A DNA stretch of 64,000 nucleotides, from the NCBI RefSeq assembly GCF_902362185.1, contig NC_044507.1, positions 16,855,544 to 16,919,543 on the forward strand. The letters run 5' to 3'. Source of the stretch: Chanos chanos. Its lineage: Eukaryota; Chordata; Actinopteri; Gonorynchiformes; Chanidae. The translations under genes and the position numbers were made by a program. Of this stretch, positions 1 through 19,300 are shown piece by piece (position 1 is the stretch's first letter; each line of letters opens with the position of its first letter). The notes beneath the pieces were generated by a model. That model was given only the letters and a program-made list of their open reading frames with translations. It made no database searches and had not been told where the DNA came from.

Positions 1-222
1 GCAAACCCATCTAGATCAGCTGTCGCTGGCACGTCCAGGTTCACTACCAGAGAGATGTCCAGCTCAGGGGTTACCGTCTCAGTAACAGCATTCTGCCTCT
101 CTGCAGTCAGTGTTGTCAATCTCTGGAGCCTGTTCTCTGTCAGTAGTTAGGCTTAGAATGAACAGAGACCTGTCAATTTGAGTTGGGTCCAGAGGATAGA
201 TCCAACTGCCCTTAAACCCAGA

Positions 223-414
223 GGGGGCAAAAGTAAGAGTAGAGGTGCTCTTGCTAATTCAAGTACTCTAGGTAGAGTTAAACTGACAGCCGTTTTTGTA
301 AAGTGTAAGTGAGTGGCTATTTTACTCTTAAGTATTTTTCAGGAGGGATACTTTAACTCTACCCAGAGTATTTTCTTTTTAAGCAAAAGTACTTCTACTC
401 TTAATTTTGCCCCC
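223..414. mobile_element. Short MITE-like element with inverted ends
   Basis: The left end GGGGGCAAAAGTAAGAGTAG is nearly the reverse complement of the right end, which finishes CTACTCTTAATTTTGCCCCC. The interior is made of short ACTTTTACTCT-like steps. About 190 bp with no coding capacity fits a non-autonomous DNA transposon. The flanks CTGCCCTTAAACCC (left) and GCTGCCTAAACCC (right) are similar, but I could not fix an exact target duplication or superfamily. Confidence 0.55.
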
Positions 415-2429
415 GCTGCCTAAACCCTTCCCAGGTATTCTGAGGTGTTGCTGCACATTTCCATGCCTTTGAAAACACGGCCCTCCAGGTTCCAGCTGTA
501 CTTCAGACTCCTGAAAAAGGCCCTGTCTGCTGGTAGTAGAATGTGAATGGTGTGTGCAGGAAAGCACACGACATGCACATTGTGATTTCTCATTAGTTCC
601 AAGAACTAATCTCTGTGGTTCTGGGTTAACATAGATGTGAGGTCCCGCTTTTTATCAGGTTATATGAATACACTAGTGTTACACTTCATTTCAATAACCT
701 TTTAACATTGTCCCAATTTACCTGAAACATGCTGTTCCATATAATAAAACCGTGTTTGGTAATTTGGGACACCAAGAAAATGTCCTAATTTAAAAAAATG
801 TAATCATAATTTCGAAACAATATAGGTCTATTTTGGTACACTATTATATCATACATGTTTGTATATCATTTACATCTACACTATTAGTCATTCAAATTTC
901 ATACCCTTATATTAAGATCATGCTGAAGTATATGTCATTTCTCTTACCTCTTGCTTTTTGGGGTCATCTTCCTGTTGGATGCTGACCACAACCCCCCACG
1001 TGATGTCACAAGAATTATGTCATGTGACTCTGGTCATGGGCTTCCACAGCAAGGTCTCAAAAACAAACACCAATTGCTTTGACTTACACTTTTCAGGGCA
1101 GAAGTACAATGCTGTTTTCTCATGTTGTCCCAGTTTACCTGATGTGCCAATATACCTGAATTCACCCTACAGGACAATACAGCTTCAACCCAGAAAATAC
1201 ATGGGCACTTTAGTCCTCAACTGCACCGGCACATGTATGGCATTCAGTTGCCCTCTAGCAACCACAAAACACAATAATATTGTTTAACGAAGCAGACCAA
1301 TGGTGATGACCTGAAGAGAAAGAAAGGATTTTTGTTTCTTTCAGAGTGGACATATCAATGTAACAGGAAAATGTGACACGTTTAATTACAGCATAGATGG
1401 TGCAAGATATTCATACCCTGATGAAGAACTGCTTTTGCTTCTTGAATGAAAGCGGCATGCAACACGGTCGCCCAATACGTTACTATTCCGTGTATACTGA
1501 AAACAGATTGAAAAATATGAATGTGTTGAACATGTTGAAATCATGTTTGCACTGCAAGTAATGACTATTGGCCGCATGCCCAAACTAATAATTTGTCTTA
1601 AGGATACTTAAGCATGGGAGTTGTAGCCAGTTGTAGTTGTAGTACAGGTGAAGAAAAGAGAAAATTGGTAATGATGGAGGGAGGAACAAATGAAAGAAAT
1701 GACCCACATGACAATGCAAATACGACGAAGATGGTGTGCAGCTTGCATCAGTAACCAATCAGCACAAGGCATGTACTCCCTCGAAGTTTTAACACAAACT
1801 TACACTTATTTACCCGACAGATAAAATAGCGAGGAAGTTTTCAAAATATGCACAAGAGCCTAGACAGCAGTTTCTCCGATCGCGTGGGCAAGGGGAACGA
1901 TAGCTGCAGACAATTTCTTATTAGAGGTGTTAACCACCTGATAATACCATCTGAAGGAACACCCACGGAACAGGCCACAGAACAGAACACAACCGGGATT
2001 TCTACTCTTCCACATTACTCACAGACAGAAGGGATAAAGGGCAGAGAGCCCAGGACTTTGATTTATTACAATTGTCTTGAGTTCAGCTTGACCACCAATA
2101 GATGCATGAGTCTGAATGAACATTTTTCATACTTAACCACAACCTCGCAAACCTCCTGAGAAAACCTGAGCACAGAAAAAAAAAGTAAGAAAAATCAATG
2201 CAGTTAAAAAAATGAAAAAGGAAACAGCTCATAAAGGAGCTGTGTTTCTTAGGAGTATTTACAAGGGGTAAATGGCAAACAGAGTATTCTTTTACCTCTT
2301 TGTCAGTACTTTTAGAAGAGTTTAGTTTGTTTGTTTTTGTTGTTTTTACTTGTTTGATTGTTTTTTGCTTAAGAAACCAAAAAAAGACAGTTTTATTTGC
2401 TGAGGTAAAAAAGAAAAAGGCAGAGGGGG

Positions 2430-2453
2430 AGAGAGAGAGAGAGAGAGAGAGAC
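2430..2453. repeat. (GA)n microsatellite
   Basis: Uninterrupted GA run in a purine-rich stretch. It creates spurious low-complexity open frames on both strands. Confidence 0.9.
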
Positions 2454-2649
2454 AGGTAAAGCAGAACTGGCAGGAAGTGAGTGAGAGAGGGGAGGAATAA
2501 TAAAAGACACTGCTGCCTGGGCAAGGGAGAGAGACTGTGGCGTGCTGTGGACATATTCCACCAGGAAAACCTGTGCCTCCATCACTCCTATAGCAAAAAC
2601 AGACACGACATCCTCTATTTTCTGAGTGAGTACGTGGCAGTACACCACT

Positions 2650-2680
2650 TGTGTGTGTATGTGTGTGTGTGTGTGTGTGT
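2650..2680. repeat. (TG)n microsatellite
   Basis: TG run with one interruption (TAT). Confidence 0.9.
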
Positions 2681-3405
2681 TGTTTTTATAGCGCTGAGTG
2701 TAGAATCCATCTATCCAAACATTATTTATGTAATTATTAGCATGTTAATAGTGTTTAGTGTCCTTACTAGCTTCAGTGGTTTAATTACGTGCATGACAAC
2801 GATTTGTTGCGATGGTAAGGTCCTTGACTCCATGGAGTCATTGTTATTCTGCTATTCTCCATTATATTTAGAAAAAAAAATATTAATGTAACTTCGATGA
2901 AACTGACACAACCAAAATAGAATGGAAAATACAGGGCTTGTTGTATTCACAAGTATTTTACCCTGATATTGGGAGGGTACTCTTATATCTCTAGAAAATA
3001 ATACTGGCAGTCCACTGTTTATGTCTTACTTGCGAACACAAATGTAGGAATCAACTTATTCTCTAAAACAGACAGAAGTATTTGCAATATGTTGCAGATA
3101 GGCTACCAGTTATATGTTACTGTATGGCAGCTGCTTGGTCACTTGGCTTACAAATAAATTTGCATTTAGCTTGGTAATAGTGTGCCCAAGCTTTCAAGTG
3201 CATAACTTCTAGAGGGAAAATACATATCAGCGCCAAGTCCTGCTCAATCAATACAAGGATCTCTTAAGAGTTTGCCCATGCTTACGTAGTCTGAAAAGTA
3301 GAGCTCTTTTTGATTTGTCTTGACTAGCATGATGCTGGAGGGATGAAGTGTGATGAAAGGTGAAAGAACAGATTGGACTGACCGAGACAGAGAGGAAAGG
3401 AAAAA

Positions 3406-3426
3406 ACACACACACACACACACACA
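3406..3426. repeat. (CA)n microsatellite
   Basis: Short uninterrupted CA run. Confidence 0.9.
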
Positions 3427-4753
3427 TCGGGGGACAAGTTGACAAAGCTGTATTGATTATTTCACTGTCTTCTTGGGATTTCATGTTATCACCATGTAAT
3501 GAGGACATTGCAGAGTGAGCAGTAGTGAAAAAAAAATAAATCCGACAGCAGAGCGTTTTGTCTCATAAATGTGACTTTAATGTCTCACCCAGTGGGTGTG
3601 GTTTATGACACAGAGATTTCTGTGAGGGACCCTAAGAGGTAAGCTGTAGTGAAGATTGGGGGTGGGGGGGGGTGGGGGGAGATGATGAGAGTTTGAAATG
3701 AAAGAAATGTCAAGACTCAGTGTAGTGCATGGATCTCCTTAAATGTTCTCTTCATATTGTGTTAATGGATCTCACCGGCCTTCTGAAATATTAAAAAAGG
3801 TACTTAAACTCATGTAATCGATTGCGTCTTAGCCAAGGAGCAGGCAGAGTACAATCAGATAAGTTGAAGGGCAGAGAGAAGTCATGCTTGGGTGAGAGCA
3901 AGAGAGAACGATAAGAGATTTATAAAAAGAGAATAATACTATCATAGCTCGCGGAAGAGAAATGGTATTGTCATTGGAGACAGGGCTTGGAAATGCACGA
4001 GTGTAACACAGCTTGATGAGTCAACCTTTCAGATTGTTTTTTTTTTTTTTTCCAGTATGACTACATCCATAATTCATTTCATTGATCTGATTATCCAGAG
4101 CAGGTTACAAACATTGAAACTCAGAAGTTATACACCTCATAGGTATTATTGGTTTTGCTTTTCTTTCTTAACAGCAAAACAGTACTAACCAATGAGTTAA
4201 CGATCTTAATTTAACCTGCAACCCTCTGATCGTCTGGCCTTTTCTTTTCCCCCAGTCACTGCTGTCCCTGTATAAAGTAAGGCATCTATAAGTCCTAAAT
4301 GACCTACACAAAGGAGTGTGAAAATGTGTGTTTGTCTACCCCCTTCTGGGACTCGTAGTCACAGCCTGATATAGAAGAATACTGAGCAGTTGTTAGAGCA
4401 TCTGCTTGATGGGAGGGGGAAAAAAATGTATTCAAGGTTCCCATCCTAAATGGTGATAAAATCAAACACATGTCCCCATTACTTGCAGAAAAGTGCCACA
4501 CGGAGCATTCTGAAACTAAAAGTGTAGGGACAGAAAACTGCTATGCGTCAGCAATTCCAGGCTGTACAGCTTTTGTTAAGTTTTTCTGTCATAAGTGACT
4601 TATGAAATTCGTTGCCAAAAGACAAAAATGTGGGTTAAAAAAAAACCCTAAATATTTATTCTTGCTGAGTGGGGAAGATTTCTTTACCTACCTTTGTCAT
4701 TAAAATCTTTAGTTACAGCCATCATGTTAATGCATCTGCATTGATTGAGCCGC

Positions 4754-4801
4754 GTGTGTGCGTGAGTGCGTGTGTGTGTGTGGGGGGGGGGGGGGGGGGG
4801 G
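4754..4801. repeat. (TG)n followed by a G homopolymer
   Basis: An imperfect TG/CG run passes into about 20 consecutive G. A run this long is prone to length error in sequencing and could form G-quadruplex-type structure. Confidence 0.9.
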
Positions 4802-5201
4802 ATATGATGAAAAAAAATTCCAAATCAAAAATGTAACAGTATATGAAAGAAATTGCATCATGTACCATTTTAATTAATTTTTAAAAATGATTTTTGCCTT
4901 TATATCTGTGCGCAGATCTTTTGAGCATTTGTCAGGCTGAGTGAGGTTGCGTCTTCATAATCCCCGCCATAGGGCCCAATTTTTGACCATGGTCTCCAGG
5001 AAAAGCCAAAAAGAAGAAATAAAGCCCTGAAGCTGTAATTGTCATAGTGCCATCATATTTCTGACATTTTATCAAAATAACCTTTATCTTAAACTTTATA
5101 AATATGTAAACATTTTACTTACCCAGCCCTCAACTGATCTGGTATGGGAGTGTGTGGGAAGCTTTGTCATTCAGAAGTAAAACTAAAAAACAATAATTAT
5201 A

Positions 5202-5224
5202 ATAACTGTGTGTGTGTGTGTGTG
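5202..5224. repeat. (TG)n microsatellite
   Basis: Uninterrupted TG run upstream of ptger1. Confidence 0.9.
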
Positions 5225-6200
5225 TTCTGTGAAGTACTTTTAGAAAAACCAAAGTGGCATAATATACAGCAAATAAGCCACAAAATAGGCCCCTGCAGGG
5301 GGATGTGACCTTGACAGTGAATTCTGAAATAGGATGATTAGCAGTTTCACTGGAGCTGAGCTCTTCTCCTTGTCATTTCATTCACATTCCTTCACAGCCT
5401 ACTGACCTGTGTCATTTCAACACGAAAACATGAAAACAGTGCTTACTGATATTTCCTACACAGCCAAAGTTAAAGCAGATTAATCAAATTCTTGTGATAC
5501 ACACATTTTGAGCAGGATTTTCATTTTCATGAGGTTGAAATGCAGACTCGCCTCTCACTGTTTCAATACCTGACTGCCCCCTAGTGGTGGCACAAAACAC
5601 ACTCCTCATTACTCCAGAAAAGTTACCTATGGTTTGGTTTTTATTTTTTTTAACCAGAGTTTTTTCTTATTACCCAGTCAGTTCATTCATTTAGTCATCT
5701 ATGTTTAAATAGCACTTGTTAAATTAAGCTCTGTGTTTCAGAGAACATTTTGAAAGTTATGTCTTACAGTGTTCAGTGCTTGCAGATTGACTGAAAGTGC
5801 CCTGATGCTCTGATTGCACATCAGTGTTGCTTAATTGCCACAGTGTTGCTCTAATGTTAAACAAAGTCTTATGTTTTCTGGGGGGAAACAATAACTCCCT
5901 ACCTCTTGATCACATGATCACACCATACAATGCAGGTGTGAAACGAGGAAAGAGCAGAGATGTACTGATAGTGTGAACACACATGCTACGTCTGAATTCA
6001 CTATTGGTATTTTCCCCAACATTTTTTTTCTGTCGACACCCTTCACTACGTTTGCTCCATGCATGTACTGTTTGTGTTTATTAACCTGCCTGTCTCAAGG
6101 TTCAGGAAGGAATGTACAGTCCCTTACCCTGTTTTCTTCTGTCCTATTTCAGACTGTATACATCTGTCAAGGCCTCGCTCTTTTTTCCCCTCTCTACCAC

Positions 6201-7519
6201 ATGATGGACTTTGTCAACACCTCTTTTACCTCTCTCTGTCACCACTTTCAAACATTTGACTTCTCCTCCTTCTATCCATGTATCCCATCCCTGAATGCTA
6301 CTCCATCTCCCAGTGTCATCCTACCAAACTTTGGATTGTCCTATTTCACTATGACTTTTGGAGTCCTCTCCAACCTCATGGCCCTTAGCATCTTAGCCAA
6401 ATCGTACATGCACTCCCATCGCCGTGCCAAGGCGCCTTTTCTGCTGCTGGCTGCAACCCTGCTTCTCACAGATCTGGCCGGTATTGTTATAACAGGAGCT
6501 TTTGCTCTGTACCTACATCTGGGAAGAGTCCGGAGGCACAGGGCGGCAGGACAGGTCTTTGAGCCAACTCAGGGATTCTGTAAACTGTTTGGGTCCTGTA
6601 TGGTGTTCTTTGGCCTATGCCCGCTGTTCCTCGGAAGTGCGATGGCAGTGGAACGCTGTCTGGGTATAACCCAACCCCTCCTACACTCAGCTGTCATTAC
6701 CACGCCACGGGTGCGCTTGGCTGTGCTTCCCTTTGCCGTTGGGACCGTTCTGTTGGCTGTGCTCCCCCTACTGGACGTGGGAAACTACACACCACAGTTC
6801 CCTGGCACCTGGTGCTTCTTACCCGTTCACGGTTCACTCTCCAGGGCTGACACCATCCTCGCTCTGACCTTTTCAAGTTTGGGACTCGTGGCACTAACTC
6901 TCTCAGTGCTCTGTAATATCATGAGCGGGATTACACTCCTGCAGGCCAGGCTGAGCACCCATGCTTTCAGGCCGAACACCCTCAGACAGCATAATCAAAC
7001 CGCAGCCTCCTCAGTTGTGTACTCACTGGACATAGAGATGATGATACAGTTGGCAGTAATAACTGTGGTCTCCTGTGTCTGCTGGGGCCCCTTTCTGGTG
7101 AGCATATGTGATGTTATTTTGAGAGAACGATTACATTTTCAGATCATTTTCGTTGCAAAATGTATCTTGCATTTGTATCTTTTACTTTTATAGTTGTATG
7201 TAGATCATGTACACAAAATATCAGCTATTTATGTCGTTTCTGCCATTGGATGCTCTTTGTCTACAAACAGATTTACATCTCCATATCTGTGAGGAGGTTT
7301 TATGAGGCGAGCCCTGTCTCAAGAAATCAGCAAGAACACCTGCTTCTTCTCTGCCTGCGCATGGCCTCCTGGAACCAGATCCTGGATCCTTGGGTCTACA
7401 TCTTGCTCAGACAGGCCATCCTGAATCGAGTTTGCAGACTGCTTCGGCCAAACAAAGCATCCTTTTTGCAGAGCAGCTCCTGTGAACATTCACACAGGCA
7501 GGAAATGTGTTTGCACTGA
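6201..7519 (+). CDS. ptger1: Prostaglandin E2 receptor EP1 subtype (class A GPCR)
   Basis: Seven-transmembrane receptor for prostaglandin E2; the EP1 family acts at the plasma membrane through calcium signalling. Coding exons are 6201-7097 and 7271-7519, joined in phase 0 (CTG|gtgagc ... aacag|ATT), giving about 381 residues against about 400 in human EP1. Visible signatures are the TM3/loop block FFGLCPLFLGSAMAVERC, the second extracellular loop motif PGTWCF that is diagnostic for prostanoid receptors, and the TM7 stretch RMASWNQILDPWVYILLRQ, which carries the conserved ligand-binding Arg and the DPW variant of NPxxY. The intron after TM6 (CWGPFL) matches the family position. The start is the first ATG of a tandem pair; the frame is open farther upstream but shows no similarity there. 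An N-glycosylation-type NTS lies near the start. The ohnolog (a or b) cannot be decided from this window. Confidence 0.9.
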
Positions 7520-8000
7520 CTGATATCAAATTATGGCCATTTAACAAATGCAAACTGATGCAGACTCTGAAGGATACGGTTGATAATAATAAGACGGGAG
7601 CAATATAAAAATAATCCATATGGCTTAGTCAACTGAGGGCTTAAGTTTGCGTGTGTGAATTTGTCTGCACCTGTGTTAATATCCAGCCCAAACCTACCAG
7701 TTTCATGCAGTCAGTCCCATAATTATAAAATAAATGACAATGAAAAAAAAAAAATCAGTCTGCACTTTGTCCTCAGCCTTTCTGAAACCATAGTTTAATG
7801 CTAACTAGGTTTCAGGAGATGATTGGTGTGATCATATTTGTGAGCTGTGTGTATTCATCTGTGGAAGTCTGCTCTGAGATTATTGTCACATTTCAATGAA
7901 TTGATGTTGCTCATCAAATAAAATTCATGTTAATTGTAAACATTTATTACATTATTTTTGATTATAGTGGCTCCCCAAAAAGGTCAGTGATATACCTCCA
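7520..8000 (+). promoter_or_regulatory. Probable ptger1 3' UTR with poly(A) signals
   Basis: Two AATAAA hexamers follow the stop, at 7729-7734 and 7917-7922, both in AT-rich sequence. Either could end the ptger1 transcript. No coding signal is seen. Confidence 0.5.
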
Positions 8001-9255
8001 TTGTGAAACTAATTGTAGTTAGACAAGTAGTTTTAAAGTGTAGAGGCTCTGACAAAGTTTAGCTAGATGCACGCACAGAGAACGGCAAATTCGCACACTA
8101 AACTGCATGTGCAGAGTTACAACGTTAGAAGTCTAAGATCAGAGGTAAACCCATTCTTGAGATAAAATCCGCTATTACCTTTCTCCTCGTGCGCTCTTGA
8201 AAACTGACGCAAATCAAAAGTGATCCAAACGGATTAAACCTAAAACGATATGACCTGAAATGTAATTACTACACGTTCACACCAGCACTGCCAAACGCCA
8301 GATTACTCTGCGCTGTGAGAGCGCTCGCTACAATTAACAAGGAAAATGAAACAGATGTGCCTGATTGTTATCACTTAACACTTGACTGCGCTTTACATGA
8401 GAGGAGTTTTTCAGAAAAAAAGAACGGAAACCTGCACGTGACCCGCCTATCGTTATCTGGCATAAACTGATGCTCACTCTCTCTGCAGCCAAAGCGTCTG
8501 CCGCCACACTTTTATTTTGATAAGCAGTTATAGAACCGCCATTTTGAAAAAAAGTCCACACTACATTTCAACACAGAGGACAATTTTACACACTAACCTC
8601 ACACAGTTATAAAGCAGCGAGCAAGTGACTAGTGGCGAACTTTCACCCAGACTGTACCGCGAGTGAAATGTCCCTGGACCACTGGAATAATTCGAAACGA
8701 TAAAGTGCTTTATCGTAATTTTTTCCAGAGTGTAATTCCATTTGGTTGTCTTCCAAAAAACGTGCACTTACAGCAGTGTGAGGACCCTGTAAAGGGAAAC
8801 ACTTGCCATTTTTTCTGTTACACAGCGACAGGATTTTGTCCATTCGCAATACAGAAGTTTTATCAGGTCCTGGAAAGCCCGGGGAGAGGCCAGAGGAAAA
8901 CTGTTGTTTCCTATGTTTACACTGGCCTGATTTTGTCACAGGCAAATATTTTCTTTCAGTCCTCAGCATAGGTAAGTTACAATATTTTGCCTTTGAACAA
9001 AGTAAATTTTTCTTTCATCAAATTAATAAAATACCTTTTAATCACAACACAGCAATGTCGTACAGCTTGTGAAATCTTTAGAGATCCAGCTCAGGGAGAA
9101 CATGCACCTTAGAAACACTGATTAAGCGCAGTTATTTATGATAGTAACATTTTTTGTTTACCAATTTATGAAGAGCCGCTCTGTTAATCTCCCTTGTGTG
9201 CGTGTGTGTCTTTTAATCCTTTCTGCTTCTCACTTTACGGAATTTCACTGCTAGG
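8000..9255 (+). other. Intergenic region and likely slc27a1 5' UTR/promoter
   Basis: Several short open frames overlap on both strands at 8640-8970, but none resembles a known protein. GCATAG|gtaagt near 8970 could be the donor of a non-coding first exon. A TGCTAG acceptor-like site lies directly before the slc27a1 ATG at 9256. This is inference only. Confidence 0.3.
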
Positions 9256-15132
<5,877 letters not shown>

Positions 15133-16110
15133 GATAGAGAGTTACTTTTACAAGCAGATGTATAAGTCATGGAATTTCTAGGAGTCAAAGTTACTGGAGA
15201 CTGGACAGTTACTTTTTAAAGCTGTTTAACACTGTATGGTTGAGTAATGCTGCATTAAGAGGACTTGCGTCCTTAATCTTTCTTTTTTATGGAGTCACAG
15301 TAGCACCTCCTCGCTAATGGGAGGCTCTTTTTAGACTCAAGAAGAACAATGGACCAGGAGATTCCTGTTTGTTGACAGTAGAGCTCAAAATATTCTAAAT
15401 TTTAAAATGGTCATCCTCAGGTTTGAGGAAAAATCAATGCTTGTGGTACAAGTTAGAGTTTGAGTATCCAGGAGTAATATAATCAGTAGCCTTTGCTTCA
15501 AGCTAAAAAAAAAACGAAAACAGATTAACGTCCTCTGAAAAGATCAGGATTTTTTTTTCTTTTTTTTACGTAAAAAAGCACATGACCATGAATTGCCTAT
15601 TCGTTTCTAGTCTTGACCCATTTTAAGCTGTTTTAAGTAAATCCTAACAGGAAGAAAAACACTGTCGGTGCAATACCTCAGTCATCATATTTGGAGTTAA
15701 AGTATAGTCTTGATAATACATTGCCATGTTACACTTGCCAAATTTAAGTTTTGACATCTCAGTCATGTCGTCTTCATTATTTGAATCTGATGGTTACATA
15801 TGAAAGTTTTATTTTAACACTTCATTTTAGTCCTGTTACTCTGAATCCACGCTCACCTTGGTGTATAATGTGCCTTACCCTTTAACACACTTTGAAATGA
15901 CTCCCTATTTGAATGTATTAAAGTGGTGTGTTCTTATATTCTGAAGAATATCATGGGTGCTTTGGCATTAATTAGGGACTTTTAACCCCAAAATACAATT
16001 GTAGTTCTATGATTAATATAGGTTGTGGACCTTAACAACGAGTGACTTCTTCCCTTTGGGTTTGAAATGGTTCAGAGAACAAATAAAACTTTTACTGGGG
16101 GAAAAAGGGT
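15133..16110 (+). promoter_or_regulatory. slc27a1 3' UTR and poly(A) signal
   Basis: AT-rich sequence after the stop, with no coding signal. A clear AATAAA lies at 16082-16087, followed by a G/T-rich stretch. That would give a 3' UTR of roughly 970 bases. Confidence 0.65.
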
Positions 16111-16231
16111 TTCTTTTCTCAATCATTTGAGTCATTACTTGTCTCATAAATATCGTAGTCCATGCTCAACCTTTCAGCTGACTATGAATATGAAACACGA
16201 ACGGTGAAGAAAATGGGAGGGACAAATAAGA

Positions 16232-16237
16232 TTTATT
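16232..16237 (-). terminator. Poly(A) signal of the TRIM gene
   Basis: TTTATT on the + strand reads AATAAA on the - strand, 110 bases downstream of the TRIM stop codon. It faces the slc27a1 signal at 16082, so the two convergent transcripts would end within about 150 bases of each other or overlap. Confidence 0.6.
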
Positions 16238-16346
16238 TGGAAATACCATATTACAGTTTTCCATCATGAACTCCCCCACTCTGTGCCAATGTAATAAGAG
16301 AGATTAGGGTGAGGACAAAATGCTTAGAGGCACATTCTGAGAAGTC

Positions 16347-19300
16347 TTAGCGATCCACAGAGACGGACAGTGTCATTGGAAGTATCTTGAGAGGGTGCTC
16401 CTTACATGCGCTGCAGAAGTAAGGGTATAATTTCGGACTAATGACATCGGTGAAAGTGTAGAGAGGTGTCCTCTCTCTGGGGTCATAGAAGGTGACCTTG
16501 GACCTGTCCACGTCCAGGACTATTCTTACTATCGTCGGTTCCTTACTCATCGTAAGTGACGACCACGGTGCGGAGCAGGCTTTGTACTCCCCGTTTCGCA
16601 GTCTAATGGTCCAGAATCCCTCAGCCGGGGTCAGCACATGTTTGCCCTTTCTGTTGATGGACTCGCTGGCTACTCCAATGACCCAGTACGTGTTGTCTTT
16701 GACTTCCACCTCCCAGCTGTGCTTCCCAGACGTGAAGCCCTCAGAGCCCAGCATTTCTGCACTGACGTCAAAGCGCTCTGGGTTGTCTGGGACCTTGAAG
16801 GTCTGAGAACAGCACTGCACAACTGTCAGATCCTCTGACAGTAAGAAACAGCTTGCTGCTGTGTTTGGGTCTATAACAACAGGTGCTGTAAAGTGTTCCA
16901 AAATTGATATAGGGATTAATTAACACTGTGAGGAGAAAATTGATGAAGCAGAACTGTGGTTAGTAGACCGACTCTATGAATAGTGTGGGTATAGTATCCA
17001 GGCAGATGCTAAATAATGCATTTTCAAAACATGGTTGTCCAGATAAGTCACCGGTGTTGTGAAACTAATTCAGCTTTCCGAAACACAACCCAGTTTAATC
17101 TATTTCCACCAAATATTTAGCATATTCATTCATTATAATGAGAACAGAGAGTTCAACTCTTTATTAAAGCAACACATAAAAGTCTTAGGCAAGAAAGCAA
17201 AGTTTTCTTTTTACTTACTGTACTGAATAATGTTCCTCATTTTTTCCCAGACATGAAACTTCAGAGAGCCCAGGTGATTGGCTACATCAATCAGGGCCCC
17301 TGAAACCATCTCTGGCTCCGCTGGTATGCGCCAAGTTCTGGAAAGTTGAACACATGGCAAAATCAATTGTGTGTGGATAACTGAAATAGTAAAGTATATC
17401 TTAGAGCAATGTGACCATTCAAGGTGTTAGTTTTCAAAAGGTAAAAAAAAAATCACTGAATGATATTAATACCTCTTTATAGTGTCTTTGTAGTTCTGGT
17501 GGGAAAAAAAGAGAAGAAATGGAGTGCTCATCAATTCAAAGCAGTTTAGATTTGTTAAATGAAGCTGACTGATGGAACTACTTTAAAGGTGTCACAATCA
17601 GTGACCAGCTATCAGGGGCACCACCCCTTTCATGAAAAAGGATCGATCATACTGTAAGTGAATTGCGTGATTGTGGCTTGCGCTATTAACTAGGCCGACA
17701 GGCATCATTGGATCCAGTTCCGGTTTGACTGAACATTAGACCTGGCAAAATAAGAGACCTTAGTCACTCTGAGCATAATATAATGATCAGGGCCAGGTAC
17801 GCTGGTTTCAGTATTTCAGAAACAGCCACCTACATGCAGGACTGTGTGTGTCTGTTGCTTATAGAGAATCCCGCAGTAAACAAAAAACATCCAGTCAGCA
17901 GCAGTGTGCTGTGTGAAAACAGCTTATGCTGACACCAAGAAGCAAGGAAGAAGAACATCTTACAATATACAACTTGTCTGACTTTAACACATTTGATTAC
18001 CCGATACCAACTGAGTGACACCACAAGAAATCTGAGCATTGTTGATGACCAGGTTCATCCTTTCAGGGCTACAGTTTAACTTTCATCCAGTAGGATAAAA
18101 CATCATATTACATAGTCTCAGAATAGTTCCAGGACTGTGACAGCAAATTCACTTTACCTCAGTAGTCTGTGAAATGCCTAGACCTCAACCGATTAGAGCA
18201 TCTTTAGGGTGAAAATGGAATGGGCTGTTTGCACCATGAACATAGCACTGTCCAATCTGTAGCAACTGTGTGATGTCATCATATCAAAATGGCTCAATAT
18301 CCCTGCAGAATGTTTGCATCGCCTTCTAGAATGTATACCCAAGAATTCAGGCTGTTCTGGAAGCAAAAGGGGGATCCAACTAAGTACTAGACGGATAGAC
18401 CTAATGAACTGGCCATGTATAAACTTGCATGTATTAGCTCTCTAGCTCTTCATATGCATACATACATCTGATCAAGTTAAAGTGGGCATGTTACCTTGAG
18501 AAATGGGATGTCCTGAGATCTCATCTCCTGTTCAACCATTCTGATTGTGTTAGTTAAAGATGTTATCTCATTTTCTAGGTTTGTGATCTTTTCCTTTATT
18601 ATTTCATTTTTATGATCCTTTTCCATCTCCAGCAGAGTGAGTCTGGTGGCTTCCTCTTCTCGCAGGAATTGATGAAGTGCCTCAAATTCCTCTCTTATCT
18701 GTCTTTCTGTGTTGTCTGCCTGGTTCTATAATGATAATACACCTTTTATAATTACAGTAATGATATGACAAGATTTGTTTGTTGATGTAATGGTCATTTA
18801 TCATTTATTGTCTTACAAATCAGCTTTGTCACTCAGCAAAAAAATAAATACAAATAAATAAATAAATATGAATAAATAAATAAATATATATATATATAAA
18901 TGAACAAGAAAACAAAACATAAAAACAAACAAACGAAAATACCTTAATATGTTCTGCTGTGTCATCACATGTGAGTTTTTCCTTTCTGAATGCCTTCAGC
19001 TTCTCCTGCAATGGCTGTAAGGCAGTCTTGAGTTCTTCCTACAATAAAATGAACAGAGGTCAACATTTCAATGAAAGACAGACAGATGTGGTGATTCAAT
19101 TTGCTGTCAGCATATCAAAGGTTCTTTAACGTCTGCTTTGGCTGCCCCTGTGCAGCAATTCTCTGTATTTCCACATTTAGAGACACATAATGTAATGTCC
19201 ACTCATATGGAAAGGGCTTGACAGACAAAGAGCTGCATTAATCACAGCCTGTCTAAACCGGAATGGTAACCTAAAGACACACATTTTATATGTTTTTTTT

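Larger units (their letters stand above)
1..6200. other. Intergenic region upstream of ptger1
   Basis: No open frame here resembles a known protein, and none shows a convincing exon with splice sites and conserved motifs. The stretch holds a short inverted-repeat element near the left end, several dinucleotide microsatellites, a G homopolymer and AT-rich unique DNA. The last few hundred bases probably contain the promoter and 5' UTR of ptger1, but I cannot place a start site. Confidence 0.6.

Noticed and set aside
958-1287. Open frame of 109 codons (+)
   Set aside because: No recognisable domain, no supporting splice structure, and a composition like the surrounding non-coding DNA.
1848-2159. 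Open frame of 103 codons (+)
   Set aside because: No similarity to any family I know; isolated, with no exon partners.
2346-2648. Open frame on the - strand with long Ser/Leu runs
   Set aside because: The peptide is the translation of the GA microsatellite and its flanks.
5973-6200. In-frame upstream extension of the ptger1 frame
   Set aside because: The extra 76 residues are hydrophobic and unlike any EP1 N-terminus. The tandem ATG at 6201 gives the normal length and a glycosylation-type N-terminus.
8643-8971. Overlapping open frames of about 100 codons on both strands
   Set aside because: They mirror each other on the two strands, match no family, and lie in the probable 5' UTR/promoter of slc27a1.
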